Notes under the pieces: model-generated
Database searches by the model: none
Seen by the model: the letters and a program-made list of their open reading frames with translations, nothing else
Told to the model about the DNA's origin: nothing
Made by a program: the position numbers and the translations under genes
Shown here: piece after piece, positions 10,001 through 18,959 of the stretch
How positions within the stretch are numbered: the stretch's first letter is position 1
Layout of the letters: every line of letters starts with the position of its first letter
NCBI GenBank assembly: GCA_033557465.1
Contig: CM066033.1
Span: 11,347,080 to 11,411,079, forward strand
From: Ichthyophis bannanicus
Lineage: Eukaryota; Chordata; Amphibia; Gymnophiona; Ichthyophiidae
DNA length: 64,000 nt
Reading direction: 5' to 3'

Positions 10001-10726
10001 GTTACCAAAGCCCTAATGAGAGAGATTGTCCCCAGATTTGGAATTCCAGCAGTAATAGGGTCAGACAATGGACCCTCATTTGTCTCCCAAGTTACTCAGC
10101 AGTTAGCAAAAGCTTTGCAGATACAGTGGAAGCTCCACACTGCATACAGACCCCAGAGTTCAGGGAAAGTTGAGCGAATGAATCGTACATTGAAAGCCCA
10201 AATGTCTAAGCTTTGTCAGGAGACACACTTGAAATGGCCCCAAGTGCTCCCCATAGCTTTACTCAGAATACGCTCAGCCCCTGTAAAGTCAACAGGATTT
10301 TCCCCTTTTGAAGTTTTGTATGGTAAACCCCCACCAATAGTGCAGGGAATCAAAGGAAGTCTAGCCCAGATTGGTTCAGAAGTAACCAGACAAGAACTCC
10401 TAGCTCTTAGTTTTGTTCTGCAGACTCTCCATACGTGGATCCAAGACCAGTTGCCTATCAACTTGACGGAACCCTTGCATCCCTACCAGCCTGGAACTTC
10501 GGTGTGGATCAAAGATTGGAAGAAAATACCGTTGGAACCCCATTGGAAGGGACCGTACACCGTCATCCTGTCTACCCCAACTGCAGTAAAGGTAGCCGAG
10601 ATCGACGCCTGGATCCACCACAGCCGAGTCAAGCCCGCTGCCGATCCTGAACCAGAGCGGTGGACAGCAGAGCAGCACCCTGATGTACCCTTGCGAGTTA
10701 CTCTGAGACGGCAACCAGCAGCATAG
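7085..10726 (+). CDS. pol: Endogenous retroviral Pol (protease, RT, RNase H, integrase)
   Basis: Pol lies in the same frame as Gag, directly after its TAG, so it is probably made by stop-codon readthrough as in gammaretroviruses. The first in-frame ATG is at 7127; residues are counted from it (1199 aa). In order: an aspartic protease with DTGAEH at 16-21; RT with catalytic YVDD at 338-341; RNase H with its first Asp at 642 (YYVDGSS); the integrase zinc domain His856, His860, Cys890, Cys893; the catalytic core Asp922, Asp980, Glu1016 with exact D,D35E spacing; and a C-terminal domain. Length and domain order are normal. No stop or frameshift is present and every catalytic residue sought is there. 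Confidence 0.94.
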   Translation, partial: DRPGSKFALGLQEPMVEIQIGDQFMNFMVDTGAEHSVIDKKIAPFTKKAVTIIGATGAKATKSFLQNRICSLGGQQVTHQFLYMPECPVPLLGRDMLAKLQAQISFSEQGEMQMTVNSQAKPAGVMLLTVPREEEWRYYIDDSIQDTYFEQTLKNIHAPLEVWAEGSPPGLAKHIAPVIVTLKPSATPVHVKQYPLPRAAIEGIHRHLQRLLEYGLLKVCQSPWNTPLLPVKKPETDDYRPVQDLRRVNDAVETIHPVVPNPYTLLGLIPAEATHFTVLDLKDAFFCIRLAPVSQILFAFEWQDPISGRGGQLTWTRLPQGFKNSPTIFSAALNQDLSSYPVAPGRRVLLQYVDDLLIAAISEKECIRATQDLLQLLNEAGYKVSRAKAQLCQTEVKYLGFRITQGSRRLGRERKEAVCRIPTPTTRKQVRAFLGAAGYCRIWIPNFAQIAKPLYEATKGEEKSPLEWGLEQDTAFQKLKEELMSSPALGLPDVHKPFRLFVHETQGNALGMLTQKLGNWERPVAYLSKQLDPVAKGWPPCLRAVAATALLVSEADKLTLGQNIRVTVPHAVLALMEQKANYWLTNSRMLKYQSMLCENPQIQLEVSHALNPATLIPISEELPEHDCIEVMETVFSSRPDLTDVPIDNPDQIYYVDGSSLILDGRRCAGYAVVTQHEVVESSALASGTSAQKAELIALTRALLLGEKLVLNVYTDSKYAFTTLHAHGALYKERGLITSGGKSVKYGPEILMLLDAVWAPTRVAVMHCRGHQAGKGEVARGNRFADASARQAAMTGQIAPQAMPMQAALFPVPLNLWTPRYTTKELDYYCDKENGVLKDGWIELPPEEGSQPPGRIVIPELLGPSFVKAFHEATHYGKSAMEKALRPHFYIPLMTTISASVARQCQICAKNNAKQGLITAPRVQSRGVTPMHNLQVDFTEMPKANGYHYLLVLVCTFSGWVEAFPTRTEKAREVTKALMREIVPRFGIPAVIGSDNGPSFVSQVTQQLAKALQIQWKLHTAYRPQSSGKVERMNRTLKAQMSKLCQETHLKWPQVLPIALLRIRSAPVKSTGFSPFEVLYGKPPPIVQGIKGSLAQIGSEVTRQELLALSFVLQTLHTWIQDQLPINLTEPLHPYQPGTSVWIKDWKKIPLEPHWKGPYTVILSTPTAVKVAEIDAWIHHSRVKPAADPEPERWTAEQHPDVPLRVTLRRQPAA

Positions 10727-11046
10727 ACACTTCATCACAAGTGCTTTGCAGTAGCCAAGTCTTTCGAAGAGGATTGCTGTTTTCCATGCAGCAACAGCTT
10801 TGTTTCAACGAACCCAATTTGTGTGTGCGATTTGACACACTACTTTGAGACTACATTGACTAAGCCAGACTTCACAAGCCAACTGAATTGCTAAGTTGGT
10901 TAATGTGTGCTGGACACCTTGAGGATCTTCAATCAACACTCAGCAACCGTTAAATTGCTTCATTAGCAAACGGGACGAAGAATAATAGACCGTCGTGATC
11001 AAGATCAGCAAGCTGAGGATTCAGAAGAACTCCAATCAACATCAAC
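10727..11046 (+). other. pol-env spacer with candidate splice acceptor
   Basis: This 320-base untranslated spacer lies between the Pol stop and the Env ATG. A pyrimidine-containing stretch ending CAG at 10791 could be the acceptor for env mRNA. In many gammaretroviruses env overlaps the end of pol; here it does not. No ORF is supported. Confidence 0.5.
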
Positions 11047-13137
11047 ATGTATCTTTGCTTCTGCTTTGCCTTGGTTGCCTTCTTTGGAGGTTTTGAACAG
11101 ACTTATGCTCTACCTCCATGCACTGCTTGCATTACCTCTACTAGAACTGGACTGAAAGTAACTCAGACTTTGCTTTACCATTCTTACTATACCTGCAAGG
11201 GAACAATAACTCGGTGTATCTATAACACCACTGAACTAAATGTTTGCACTCATGGCAAAATCAAAGCATGCTATAATCCGCATCAGAATCCATCCTATTA
11301 CACGTTGGAAATAAGATGGAAGGATGCAGATGGACCTATATTAGCTGCTACACCACCACTTAAGGACATTACTAAACCTGCTGTTTTGAATTTTGATGCA
11401 TGTAATGCTATTAATAGAGATAGTCAGTCCACCTGTGGTACATGGGAGAAAGCGTATCGAAATGACCATAAGTATATGTGTCCAGAAGGTGCCACAAATT
11501 GGTGGAAGTGTACAGGTAAAACAGGATCAGGGTATAGTACTGCTACAGCGGCAGACTACTATTGCCCGTATTGGGAATGTGTTTTCTATGCTACCTGGAA
11601 CACTGGTATAACTAATGAGAAAATAGATAAACGGATGGCTACTCTAACCAAGCCAACCACAAATGATAAATGTCAGAAAGATGCTTGCAACCCCTTACAT
11701 TTGCGTGTACATAACCCCCATGCATGGAAACAAGGATATAAGTTTGGTTTACGTATTGCTGGAGGAGGAACAGATCCAGGGACCATTGTGTATATTAGAT
11801 TGAATACCCAAGCCCACAAGTCATCTAAATATCATATTCATAGTACCTTTTATGAAGCTATGCATGTAAATAAGTTTGAGATCCCTCACCCTTCACAGAA
11901 TTTGTTTCTAGAATTAGCCGGAGCAGTAGTATCTAGTCTTAAGATCACAGATTGTTATTTCTGTGGCGGAACCCAAATGGGAGACCAATGGCCCTGGGAA
12001 GCCCAAGAATTGAACTATTCCATGATTTACAATCAGACTGAATTACACAAGACAACCAGTGAATGGGTGTTAGCGCACTCAATCGTTGGACGTCTTTGCT
12101 ATGCCAGAACTGGACCCCAGTTCACTCAAAAGGTAGGACAGCTGGTCTGTCTTAGCCAGAAATACTATAATGCCACGACCAAGAAGGTAGCATGGTGGTC
12201 AGGAATCAGACATCCTGAACCTCCTAACCCATTAGCCAGATTTCCTGAACTTGCAGGTCTATGGACTAACCTCGCCAAAGTCCAAGCCTGGCAAGCCCCA
12301 CCTGGCCTATATTGGATCTGTGGAAACCGAGCATATGCGCAACTCCCGCCACAATGGGGAGGAGCATGTGTCTTAGGAACCATCAGACCTTCGTTCTTCC
12401 TGTTAAACACTGAACATGGAGAACAATTAGGATACCCTGTATATACTACCCACAAACACAAAGGAGCATCTAGACAGAAAAGAGAGGCCTTACAGATAGG
12501 CAAGTGGGAGAAATGGCAAGGTGATGATTGGCCACCAGAAAGAATTATTGAGTATTATGGACCTGCTACTTGGAATGATGATGGTATGTGGGGCTACCGA
12601 ACCCCAGTCTATATGATTAATCGTATTATTCGCTTACAAGCAGTAGTTGAAATAATAACCAACGAAACTAGTCATGCTCTTACGCTCTTAGCTAGACAAA
12701 GTACTCAGATGCGCACTGCTATATACCAAAATCGCTTAGCCCTTGATTATTTGCTAGCAGCTGAAGGAGGAGTATGTGGTAAACTGAACTTAACTAATTG
12801 CTGTTTGAAAATAGATGATAAAGGTCAAGTAGTTGAAGAAATTGCTAAAGATATGCAAAGACATGCTTATGTGCCAGTACAGACTTGGCACGCCTTGAAA
12901 TTTCCTAATTGGTTTGCTAACCTTTTCTCTTGGCTGGGAGGATTTAAGACTTTTATTATCTTAGTACTAATCCTTGTTGCTGTTGTCCTCTGCTTACCAT
13001 GTTTAATCCCATGTTGTATGCGTTCCCTTCATAGTACTATTGATAATACAGTAGAGCGGAAGACCGCAACTAGAATAATGGCTCTATACAGAGCCAGCCC
13101 TAGTGGAACTAGTAAGAATCCTTTGATCAGGATGTGA
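11047..13137 (+). CDS. env: Endogenous retroviral envelope glycoprotein
   Basis: The 696-residue ORF for the surface/transmembrane precursor is unbroken. Residues 1 to about 21 form a hydrophobic signal peptide. SU carries Cys303-Tyr-Phe-Cys306, the CXXC motif of Env proteins with a labile SU-TM disulfide. A furin-type site RQKR lies at 476-479. In TM a heptad-rich segment precedes Cys577 and the pair Cys585-Cys586, so the motif is C-X7-CC where gammaretroviruses usually have C-X6-CC. A membrane anchor (about 634-660) rich in Leu/Val/Cys is followed by a short cytoplasmic tail. Many N-glycosylation sequons are visible. The gene is probably expressed from a spliced mRNA. Confidence 0.92.
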   Translation: MYLCFCFALVAFFGGFEQTYALPPCTACITSTRTGLKVTQTLLYHSYYTCKGTITRCIYNTTELNVCTHGKIKACYNPHQNPSYYTLEIRWKDADGPILAATPPLKDITKPAVLNFDACNAINRDSQSTCGTWEKAYRNDHKYMCPEGATNWWKCTGKTGSGYSTATAADYYCPYWECVFYATWNTGITNEKIDKRMATLTKPTTNDKCQKDACNPLHLRVHNPHAWKQGYKFGLRIAGGGTDPGTIVYIRLNTQAHKSSKYHIHSTFYEAMHVNKFEIPHPSQNLFLELAGAVVSSLKITDCYFCGGTQMGDQWPWEAQELNYSMIYNQTELHKTTSEWVLAHSIVGRLCYARTGPQFTQKVGQLVCLSQKYYNATTKKVAWWSGIRHPEPPNPLARFPELAGLWTNLAKVQAWQAPPGLYWICGNRAYAQLPPQWGGACVLGTIRPSFFLLNTEHGEQLGYPVYTTHKHKGASRQKREALQIGKWEKWQGDDWPPERIIEYYGPATWNDDGMWGYRTPVYMINRIIRLQAVVEIITNETSHALTLLARQSTQMRTAIYQNRLALDYLLAAEGGVCGKLNLTNCCLKIDDKGQVVEEIAKDMQRHAYVPVQTWHALKFPNWFANLFSWLGGFKTFIILVLILVAVVLCLPCLIPCCMRSLHSTIDNTVERKTATRIMALYRASPSGTSKNPLIRM

Positions 13138-13195
13138 ATTTTCTGGAAAGTGATTTAATTCTCACACCTTATTAAGTAATAGGGTGAGATTAATC

Positions 13196-13206
13196 AAAGG
13201 GGGGAA
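13196..13206 (+). other. Polypurine tract
   Basis: AAAGGGGGGAA directly abuts the 3' LTR start (TG at 13207). It is the plus-strand primer for reverse transcription. Confidence 0.9.
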
Positions 13207-13877
13207 TGTGGCAGGTGCAGGCCTGTGACCCACGGTGTCTGACATAGGCAGGCCAGCATGGCTAGCTTGACCTGTAAATGAGGCCTGTGGAGAGGCATAT
13301 AGGATTGCACATCCCCCAATATGCTGCTATTGTAAGAAAGAACTCAGTAGAAATATTGAATTAGCTTAGATAAGCAGAATTGCAGAATTAAGAAATGGAA
13401 AAGTACAGAAAAGATGTGTTTTAAAGTTACTGATAAGAAAGAGTACATTTGCAGAGAAATATTGAGAAGTGCTGACAGATGAGTTACAGAACCTTGCTCT
13501 TCTGCACGCACAAATGGTCCCATAGCCTTGAAAGTGTGAAAGTAACAAGTTGATGAACTGACCATTGTAATTGGGACTAGAAGGGGGGCAGGCAGGTGTC
13601 ATGCCTACAGAAGCCCACAGAAGGAACATAATTGGAGAAACTTATCAGTACCGGGACCAATAGAGGGGCTACGGGAGGTACGGGAGCGTACCGGGACCAA
13701 TGAAATGTTTTTCTATACCTAGAATGGAACAGAAGTCTATAAAAGTTGTTGTAATGCTTGAAAACTTTGCTCAGCCATTTTGAAATTGCCTTGCTTGAGA
13801 CTTGTGCACAAATAAATGATTTGGACCTTCTGAACAGACTCCTGGTATCATTGGTTTGTCTGCGCTTTGCTGCTACA
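13207..13877 (+). repeat. 3' LTR of the endogenous retrovirus
   Basis: This 671-bp repeat lies exactly 9,469 bases from the 5' LTR, and I found no difference between the two in a line-by-line reading. The TATA box is at 13738-13745 and the AATAAA at 13811-13816. The right target duplication ATAC follows at 13878-13881. Confidence 0.95.
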
Positions 13878-14320
13878 ATACAACTAAGAGTAGGCCTGGA
13901 ACACCCCATGTCCCAACCACCTAGGTCTAACATTTACCCACAGCAAGCACAGTCACACTGCACCTGCTGCCCACCACTGGCTTTACCAACCATGCACATA
14001 ACAATTGCAGACAGTGCGCTGGTCAGCATACATTGCATGTGCACAGAGCGATCTTCTGCACCCAGCAGTTGGTTTTGTGATCAGGACAAGACATGCACCC
14101 ACATCACTAGGACTAGACACTACAGTATATAGCACTATGTGGATACATAGCCATGCCATGGTAACTGCTCGATCAGAGTGAGAGTACCCTCTCAGCATTA
14201 CATGCTGTGGCCACCCCATCCATGCAGGTGGCAGTTGGGCACCACGATGTCCCAGCCATTGCCCTACCCCTGATGCAGACACATCCTAGCCAATCCGCCC
14301 TGTTTCAGGCCATACCCACA
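13878..14320. other. Right flank of the retrovirus; nothing recognised
   Basis: Apart from the target duplication at its start, this stretch holds only short chance frames. Confidence 0.4.
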
Positions 14321-14375
14321 ATTTATTTATTTATCAAGGCGGTTTACATTGAACTGAAGGTTTTACAATGAACAT
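14321..14375 (-). repeat. L2-type LINE/SINE 3' tail fragment
   Basis: AATTTATTTATTTATC followed by AAGGCGGTTTACATTGAAC is the plus-strand view of the common 3' tail shared by the L2-type LINEs and the CORE-type SINE in this window. Only the tail remains. Confidence 0.65.
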
Positions 14376-14449
14376 GTTCTTTGACCTATTCAACAATACC
14401 TTGCTCCTCATCATGCATATTTGCAGGCTAACGCTGAAACAGCTTAGGC

Positions 14450-14640
14450 CAGGGGTGGCCAACTCCAGTCCTGGTGTGGCACAATCCAGCCTGGTTTTCA
14501 TGATGTCCCTAATGAATATTCATCAGAGTGCTTGGGGGTGGGGCTACAGTCCCCCGGTGATACCACAAGCAGGGATTCATTTGCCAGTTCAGGGTCACTT
14601 GCTGCTGATACCCAGACTCAGGGAATAGAACCTCAACAAC
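14450..14640. repeat. Dispersed repeat, family unknown
   Basis: The segment beginning AGGGGTGGCCAACTCCAGTCC and continuing through CTGGTTTTCATGATGTCCC and AATGAATATTCATC has the look of a common vertebrate interspersed repeat. I cannot name the family with certainty. Confidence 0.4.
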
Positions 14641-14779
14641 ATTTCCCCTTTCTCTATTTGCAAACTCATAGATGTCTGCTGAGGGGAGAGGGGGATGGGG
14701 TTCAAAGAGACAAGATAAACTATCATGTTAGAGAGGCAGGGGCTCGGGGACTGTATGAGGCATCTTTGTGATTGGTGTT

Positions 14780-15090
14780 ATCTAAATATTTGTGTCTATC
14801 TTGAGACAGTGTGTGGTGCAGGGGTGGGGTGTCTGTGTCTGTGTGTCTGTGTAGTACAGGATTGGGATGTCCCTGTGGTATGTGGTTCGGGTGTGGGTTT
14901 TTGTGCGTGCTGCATGGCTGGATTTGCATGTGTGTACTGCAGGACTAGGGTGTATGTTCGTGTGCGGTGTGGTGTTGAGATTTGTGTGTGTGCGTGCACA
15001 TGTGTGTCTGTGTATCTATGTACAGTATCTGTGCGCTGCAGGACTGGTGTATGTGTGCGTTTGTGTGTGAATGTGTGTAGCCATCCTCGG
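14780..15090. repeat. GT-rich imperfect simple repeat
   Basis: About 300 bases are dominated by TGTG, GTGTGT and CTGTGT runs with frequent interruptions. Frames crossing it (Cys/Val-rich on one strand, His/Thr-rich on the other) are composition artefacts. Confidence 0.8.
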
Positions 15091-15121
15091 TGTGTAGAAT
15101 AGGGTTTATTTTAAAATCAGG

Positions 15122-15400
15122 ATTTTATTTATTTATTTAGAAGGATTTAGTATACCGCTTTATCATTAAATCAAATTTAACAACTCAAAGTAAACAAAAA
15201 AAATTCTCACAGCCATTACCTACGATTATAGATAAACTACATAACTAGAAAACAAAATAGGCTTATGAGAAATAGCCCATATCAAGGAGAGAAAGGCTAA
15301 AAAATTTTAAAACACAAAAATCATAAAAACAGAGGATACACCTCAAAAAATAACAGTGGTCAATACTAATCGGTCCACATTTCCAGCTCCAGATCAAAAA
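15122..15400 (-). repeat. L2-type LINE 3' end fragment
   Basis: ATTTTATTTATTTATTTAG followed by a TATACCGCTTTATC block at the left edge, then A-rich sequence, matches the 3' UTR of the minus-strand LINEs elsewhere in the window. No RT coding part remains. Confidence 0.55.
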
Positions 15401-15701
15401 ACTAAGCAATACTGTTGTCAATCAGAAAATTTTCTAAACGCATAGGTTCCATAAAGATATAATTATTCCTGTAAAATGAAACAAGATATTTACAAGGGAA
15501 CCTTAGAAAAGTGTACCACCAGCACCTTAGCACACTGGGAAAGAAATGATTTTCTCCTAACATGAGTGTCTCATGTTAAATCTTGGAGGCGAGGCTCTAG
15601 CCCTTGTGTTTATTTAAAGCTGACTGATAAAGATTTACCCCTCCCAGAGGTTTCTGCCTTTAAGGACACAAAGCCTGGCATAGATGTTTGTTGCTCAGCA
15701 C

Positions 15702-15992
15702 TGGAAATTACAAACCTGACAAGGCAGACTGCAAACAACAATTCCTTAGCGTCCCTCTAGTCCAGTCCCGGAACCATAGAGTTGTCAACCTCCTCCAGCA
15801 GCCTTGGAGACTGAAATACATCATCGCTTTGCTGGCACCAGTATAAGTAGGCAAGGACCGCCCCCTCTCACCAGTACTTTCAGTCTCCAAGCAGCTTGGA
15901 GGTTCTGAGCCCAGGGCTGGGCTCAGTGAGAACAAATAAGCAGAGCTTGGGTTGGAAATTACAAACCTGACAAGGCAGACTGCAAACAACAA
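15702..15992. mobile_element. Isolated DIRS-type terminus between 40-bp direct repeats
   Basis: The 40 bases at 15702-15741 recur exactly at 15953-15992, starting tggaaattacaaacctgac. The 211 bases between them hold a block (GCGTCCCTCTAGTCCAGTCC) whose reverse complement resembles sequence at about 25230 and 36430, plus an imperfect inverted repeat around CCTTGGAGACTGAAA and TTTCAGTCTCCAAGC. This resembles the ends of the DIRS-like elements here, but with long flanking repeats that DIRS elements do not normally make. Confidence 0.55.
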
Positions 15993-16814
15993 ATCCCAAA
16001 ACCGATTACAATCGACAAACCTCTGAAATTTCCAGAAGTAAAGGACTTTTAGTCAGCAAAAGGGGTGGGGGGAGGAGGAGGAGGTTGGCTCTTGCCTCAG
16101 ACTGTAGACCTCTGCAATTGGTTAAAACATCTTGATTTTTATTTATTTATTTATTTACTTCTCTTATATACCGCGCTATTAAAATCAGTGCGGTTTACAA
16201 TTGAACAAAAAACATACTTAAATTATGGCAGTTCAGTTGCTGGTCAGCTTCTGGCTAAGAAGCATCATCAAGAGGCTGCTTCTTGCTTTTGGATAGAAAA
16301 ACTTTAGAATTGGGCTTCAGTTGTCCTCTAGAGTTCCAATCCTTGGACTCAGACTTAAAAAAAGCAGAAAGAATTTATTCTATCCCAGCTCTGGGGTCAG
16401 AATTCAGAGGGAAAAGATTTGCATTTCTTGACAAACAAAATTACAATCCAAACCGTGAGATCTAATCATAAGTAAATTAAAGAAAAGCAGGATTTTTCCA
16501 GGATTTAGATGGAGCTGGACCTGCATCTGGATCCTAACAATTTATAGTATAACATTCACAAAAATCACTGGATTTAAATTACCAGATTGACCATTTTAGC
16601 TGGGTTAGAAAACAAAACCAAACTTCCTTGGTAACTCTTGTCAGCCAGCAGTATAAATTGTTAATTTATATATTTTACTAGTTTACCTTAATTGCGGATT
16701 TATTTTGGATGATATTATTCAATGGTTCTATTTCTGTATTTGATTTGCTTTGGTAAGTATTGTATTTTTTGTGAGTTGTTTCTTGTTCACGTATTTGTTT
16801 ACATTTATTCTGAA
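15993..16814. other. AT-rich stretch with one SINE/LINE tail
   Basis: Only a minus-strand tail at about 16137-16215 (TTTATTTATTTATTTA, then a CTTATATACCGCGC block and GTGCGGTTTACAATTGAAC) is recognised. It matches the SINE at 38613-38903 more closely than the LINE tails. The rest shows nothing I can support. Confidence 0.5.
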
Positions 16815-18300
16815 CACAGTGCATTACACAGAACAATACACCAAATTAATGCATGCAAGAAGCAATATCACACCGACTTAATAATGACATCCCTTAACAA
16901 ACCATGGGAGTTATTCAAAAATTATTTGCTTCTTCACCAAGGTCTGGCCTTCGCGCAATGAGGAAGACATGATTGACCCACTTCTTAAAGCAGACTCCCT
17001 CAAACTTAAATTCAAGCTCAACCCAGAAATATCTCCATCCTTCGCAATAGACACAACATCCATGATCCCCTCCTCGGACCTTTGGTGATTCTTCCATGTG
17101 TCTTCACTAGAACACCTGGGGAAGATAATAATGAGTATGAACACAACCATGTCACCCCTAGACTCTTGCCTGGTCTCCTGGATTAAGATCATGATTAAGC
17201 AACTCTGCCCTATTCTACAGAACATCATGCAGCTCTCTCTCGGTCATGGATGTGTACCTACCATACTCAAATATGCAACAGTTTGACCAGTCTTAAAAAA
17301 TACAAGTGCAGACCCCAAGGATCCAAACAGGATTATATTGATAACCATTCTCCACTGGCCAAAAACCAACACAGCTTCAAACCCCAACACAGTGTGGAAA
17401 CACTTTTCACCTCACTCTTAGATAACCTTCTGCTAGGTCTAGATAAAATTAAAAGTGGCTTCCTTCTCATATTTAAGGATATCACAGCAGCCTTTGATTC
17501 AATTAAACATAATATCATACTGAGATGGCTACAGGAAATAGGGCTCCATGGCATTACCCTGAAATGTTTCAGGGCCTTTCTGACATAATAGATCATCCAC
17601 AGGGCTTCCCACAAGGATCGGCTCTCTCAGCCATCATCTTTAATATTTACATTCAGCCTCTATGTAAAATCATGAATCTCTACAAGATACAATATAGAAT
17701 TTATGCTGATGACATTATGGTCTTTGCCTCTTTTAACGTAGGTCAACCCGATCTCTCTAATCAAATGGCATGCTTGAAAGCAATGGCGGACTGGCTACAA
17801 CAACAAAACCTTAATATAAACTACAAGAAAACTGAAGCGCTCTTTGCGACCAGGAACACATCCTTTACCCCACCGAGGTCCCTCAAATTCCTGCATAACG
17901 ATATAAGAGTTAAAGAATATGCAACTGGATCGGAAAGTAATCATTTCAAATACATATTTCCAGATCAACAAAAGCAGCGTACTTCAAGCTAAATATAGTA
18001 CTAAGGCTCAAACCACTACTTGACCAGACACACTTTTGCACAGGGTGTCAGGCCATGATTATGCCAATAATAGACTATTGTAATGTGATATATCAAGGAC
18101 TCCCAAAACAAGCCACATTTCGGTTACAACTAGTACAGAACACAACTGCTCCAATAATTACAGGAACTGCAAGAAATGATCATATTACTCCAACTTTGAA
18201 GCAGCTCCACTGTTTGCCGATGGACTCCCGCACCAAGTACAAATTATTACTCATAATCTTTAAGATCACCCAACAGTTATACCTAGAATCGCTTCAGTCA
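16815..18300 (+). pseudogene. Decayed L2-type LINE reverse transcriptase
   Basis: A plus-strand LINE is broken by stops and frameshifts. From left to right it shows a pre-RT segment (HTDLIMTSLNKPWELF), an RT block read across frames around 17380-17560 including an ITAAFDSIKHN motif, then GFPQGSALSAIIFNIYIQ and the catalytic YADD at 17702-17713, and a C-terminal RT region around 18050-18290 ending in the TPTLKQLHCLP segment. It lacks the last part of the ORF and the 3' tail. The minus-strand copy at 37078-40205 has the same blocks, so both belong to the same or related families. Confidence 0.8.
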
Positions 18301-18720
18301 CTGGTCACCAAGGAGCGCAGAAGGGAGGCACCTCCTGCAGGCACAAGGCAGCACAAAGGAGCAGGAGAGCCATACCACTGGAGGAAAGTGCTTTATTAAT
18401 AACAGCCCTGGCGAGCTTAACAGAGCTGTGAGAGGGAAACTCACCCTTCACAGCTCTGAAAGCCGCACCGAGGAGAGTGATTGAGGCGGGCTCTGCCGGG
18501 CAGGCCGTGGGGGGGGAGGGGGGGCCGCAGGAGACACTTGACTGCGGGAGACACTTGATTCTGCCGTTGCCAAGGCAGCAGCAGCAAGTTTCTTTTTTCT
18601 CTTTAAGTGGTTGATGGGCAGAATGTTGTTTGCACGGGGCCCCCTGAAACCCGGGGCCTTGTGCAAACAACATTCTTGCTCAATGGACGGGCCGGCCCTG
18701 CGCATGCGGTGCCACACCAG
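18300..18720. repeat. GC-rich segment with palindromes
   Basis: It holds a 16-bp perfect inverted repeat (18620-18635 and 18661-18676, agaatgttgtttgcac) around a GGGGCCCC-rich loop, and weaker self-complementary parts near 18420 and 18450 (cagagctgtga/cacagctctg). A GGGCCGGCCC block follows at about 18688. It resembles the end of a non-autonomous DNA transposon, but no complete terminal repeat pair is proven. Confidence 0.4.
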
Positions 18721-18959
18721 CTAAGAGATGCAGTTCCACATACTGTGTGAAATATAAAGACAGCGCAAAGTTCAATCATTAAATTAAAAATAAAATTATT
18801 TTTCTACTTTTGTGATCTGACAATTTTTGATCATGTTAGTCCCGATCTGAGGTTCCTGTTTTTCCTCTGTCTTCTCTTTGCTCTCTTTCTATGGTCTATA
18901 GTCCATCTGCCATTTCTGGTCTCTCCTTTTGCTTTCTTCGTTTTCTTCAATCAGCCTTT

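Larger units (their letters stand above)
3738..13877 (+). mobile_element. Full-length gammaretrovirus-like endogenous retrovirus
   Basis: A complete 10,140-bp provirus lies in the order LTR, primer-binding site, leader, gag, pol, env, polypurine tract, LTR. The two 671-bp LTRs read the same base for base, and the insertion is flanked by ATAC (3734-3737 and 13878-13881), a 4-bp duplication as gammaretroviral integrases make. Gag and Pol share a frame across a single TAG, Gag has one CCHC finger, the capsid has a gamma-type homology region, and Env has a CXXC in SU and a C-X7-CC in TM. None of the three genes shows a stop or frameshift. Identical LTRs mean little time since insertion. Confidence 0.95.

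Noticed and set aside
14725..15102. Cys/Val-rich 125-residue frame
   Set aside because: It lies inside a GT-rich simple repeat.
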